In this document: piece after piece, positions 62,558-64,000 of the stretch | Layout of the letters: the number at the start of each line of letters is the position of its first letter | Numbering within the stretch: the stretch's first letter is position 1 | Assembly: GCA_020199835.1 (NCBI GenBank) | Contig: JAIVJV010000009.1 | Span: 310,001 to 374,000 of the forward strand | DNA from: Acidobacteriota bacterium | GTDB taxonomy: Bacteria; Acidobacteriota; Blastocatellia; Pyrinomonadales; Pyrinomonadaceae | Length of the DNA stretch: 64,000 nt | Direction of reading: 5' to 3' | Position numbers and translations under genes: made by a program | The notes under the pieces: generated by a model | The model's database searches: none | What the model was told of the DNA's origin: nothing | What the model saw: only the letters and a program-made list of their open reading frames with translations

Positions 62558-62896
62558 TCAAAACGTGCAGCCGTAGGCCCTCATCTGCGTGCGCGCTCTT
62601 TCGTGCTGGTCCTTGCAAGCCTGGACGAGACCGGGTTTGGTCTGCGGGTTGGCGGCGAGTTGCTTCCAATTACTGCGCCACGTCGTCATGGTGGTTTGGA
62701 ATTGAGGACGTCCGCCTTCAGGCACCTTGGACGTGATGCAGGTCTCGTAGGCGTTCAGGAAGTTATCGCATTCAGGCACTCCAATAGGCTCCCCACTAAG
62801 GGTTACCGCAGTATTGCGGTTCGTGTCAGGCCGCGAACAGGCAAACACGAGGAGCGCCAATACGAGACATAACGTCAGTAGGAGAGATCTCGACAT
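62558..62896 (-). CDS. Small lipoprotein of unknown function (112 aa)
   Basis: A lipobox signal (LLLTLCLVLALLVFAC, Cys20) precedes a mature domain of about 90 residues. It has four cysteines spaced like a small disulphide or helical-hairpin protein (VPECDNFLNAYETC, then LVQACKDQHERA and the C-terminal AYGCTF). I recognise no family. It is divergent from the VWA gene. Confidence 0.7.
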   Translation of the reverse strand: MSRSLLLTLCLVLALLVFACSRPDTNRNTAVTLSGEPIGVPECDNFLNAYETCITSKVPEGGRPQFQTTMTTWRSNWKQLAANPQTKPGLVQACKDQHERARTQMRAYGCTF

Positions 62897-62992
62897 TTTC
62901 GTTCTCCCTGATCAAGAATGACGAAGCCCGGGGATAATACACCAAACATAATCCCTCTCCCTGACCGCTTCGACGTTCGAAAGAGACATTCA

Positions 62993-64000
62993 ATGAACTA
63001 CAAACTAATCCTCGCCTTGTTGCTGTCCTTTTGTACCTTTCTGCCGGTTTTAGGCCAAACGGCCACTCAAACCACGCCTCAGACCAGGCCCACGGATGAC
63101 AAGGACGACGTCGTAAAAATCACCACCAACCTGGTCCAGATCGACGCCGTGGTCACAAAAGACGGTAAGCCTGTACCCAATTTGAAAGCTGAAGATTTCG
63201 AGATCTACGAAGACGGGCGCAAGCAAAACATCACGAGCTTTGCTTACATTTCAAATGTGGGGACTTCGCCGTCCGCCGCGCCTGATAACAAGAGCGCCGG
63301 CACGCCCGCTATTCCCGGCGCCCCTGCCGCTCCGATCCAGCGGGACCTTCCGCGTCGCACGATTGCGATCGTCGTCGACGACCTCGGACTTTCGGCCGAA
63401 AGCATTAGGCAGGTGAGACGTCAGGTCCGTAAGTTCATCGCCGAGCAAATCGAGCCGAACGATCTCGTGGCGATCATTCGCACCGGCGGAGAGATGGGCG
63501 CGTTACAGCAGTTCACTAACGACGCGCGGCTGCTGAGCCGTGCGGTGGACCAGCTCCGCTGGAATGTTTGCAGCCGCGTGGGTGTTTCAGTTTTCAATCG
63601 TATAGGTGGTCCAGGCGGCCAGGGTGACGATACAGATCCTTGCGGCGGGCAGAGCTACCGGAAGACGCGAAGGGCCCTCGAGTTCATTCTCGATGCGATG
63701 GGACAGCTTCCAGGTCGCAAGTCATTGATCCTGATGTCCGACAGTCTCCCAATGGAGAACCAGGAAGGACAATTTGAGACGGCCGATTCGTTTTCAGAGG
63801 CTCGGTCACGATTGCCGAACGCCGACAGCGTCGCAGATCAGGGATTCGTTTCAGTCGGGCCAAACTCCAGGAACTATTATTGGGCATTGCGAAAGATCGC
63901 TGAAAAGGCAATTCGTTCGTCTGTCGTAATTTACGCAGTCGACACGCAGGGTTTGCAATACACCGGCATCACCGCCGCGGATTCCATCCCCACGCCGATA
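62993..64000 (+). CDS. VWA domain protein of the acidobacterial type (3' end cut)
   Basis: The frame is open from the ATG at 62993 to the window end, so the gene is incomplete (336 codons seen). A signal peptide (ILALLLSFCTFLPVLGQ) is followed by a sandwich domain typical of these proteins (VQIDAVVTKDGKPVPNLKAE, DFEIYEDGRKQNITSF). A von Willebrand A-like domain begins at RRTIAIVVDDLGLS, a variant MIDAS, and includes GQLPGRKSLILMSD. Such proteins are surface adhesion or scaffold factors expanded in Acidobacteriota. Calcium or magnesium binding is inferred. Confidence 0.85.
   Translation, partial: MNYKLILALLLSFCTFLPVLGQTATQTTPQTRPTDDKDDVVKITTNLVQIDAVVTKDGKPVPNLKAEDFEIYEDGRKQNITSFAYISNVGTSPSAAPDNKSAGTPAIPGAPAAPIQRDLPRRTIAIVVDDLGLSAESIRQVRRQVRKFIAEQIEPNDLVAIIRTGGEMGALQQFTNDARLLSRAVDQLRWNVCSRVGVSVFNRIGGPGGQGDDTDPCGGQSYRKTRRALEFILDAMGQLPGRKSLILMSDSLPMENQEGQFETADSFSEARSRLPNADSVADQGFVSVGPNSRNYYWALRKIAEKAIRSSVVIYAVDTQGLQYTGITAADSIPTPI

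Noticed and set aside
1..64000. tRNA, rRNA, CRISPR arrays, IS elements, integrase or attachment sites
   Set aside because: I looked for these on both strands and saw no cloverleaf-like sequence, regularly spaced repeats, transposase motifs or long terminal inverted repeats.

Overview
The window is one contiguous, gene-dense stretch of a GC-rich bacterial chromosome. The gene content points to an Acidobacteriota member, most likely class Blastocatellia (inference; no rRNA or marker gene is present). The indicators are an Oar-like TonB-dependent receptor with a carboxypeptidase-regulatory domain, a TIGR02999-type ECF sigma factor overlapping a Ser/Thr kinase, a VWA protein of the acidobacterial type, a DUF2911 protein, many secreted peptidases, and a C-terminal surface domain common in secreted proteins of that class. 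No tRNA, rRNA, CRISPR array, IS element or phage integrase was seen.

Layout. (1) 1-16745: five very large, tightly packed, co-directional genes with no signal peptides. They encode a protein with a Bacillus-Tgl-like transglutaminase signature, a DUF6603 protein, and three giant proteins of unknown function (1087, 2079 and 618 aa). This is the best candidate for an undescribed system. (2) 16902-18244: a rhodanese-less selenouridine-synthase-like P-loop protein translationally coupled to a membrane-anchored unknown. (3) 18443-25992: TonB receptor, two small secreted proteins, then an ECF sigma factor and a transmembrane kinase with two TIG-like ectodomains. (4) 26186-31058: a stress-type module (two ferritin-like proteins, a small membrane protein, a zinc alcohol dehydrogenase, an SRPBCC membrane protein). 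(5) 31185-38599: a PQQ sugar dehydrogenase facing a five-gene minus-strand operon (M61 peptidase, enoyl-CoA hydratase family protein, M48-like peptidase, propeller lipoprotein, sialidase-fold lipoprotein). (6) 38697-48852: thioredoxin, DoxX, a 5'-truncated MFS transporter remnant, a DUF2911/CYTH/DUF3298 operon, a tricorn-like protease, a second PQQ sugar dehydrogenase and a Fis-type regulator. (7) 48982-55184: a minus-strand run of aconitase-family enzyme, ECF sigma, membrane anti-sigma candidate and two secreted HEAT-repeat proteins. (8) 55275-64000: secreted TPR-like protein, AraC regulator, VOC and DinB proteins, two secreted M20 peptidases, a thioredoxin-fold secreted protein, an FMN reductase, a small lipoprotein and a VWA protein cut by the window end.

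Taken together, the numerous exported peptidases (M61, M48-like, tricorn-like, two M20), the TonB receptor and the sugar dehydrogenases suggest a heterotroph feeding on peptides and sugars. A DNA-level peculiarity spans the window: the heptamer TGGWCCA occurs about 47 times (hand count) where about 8 would be expected by chance.
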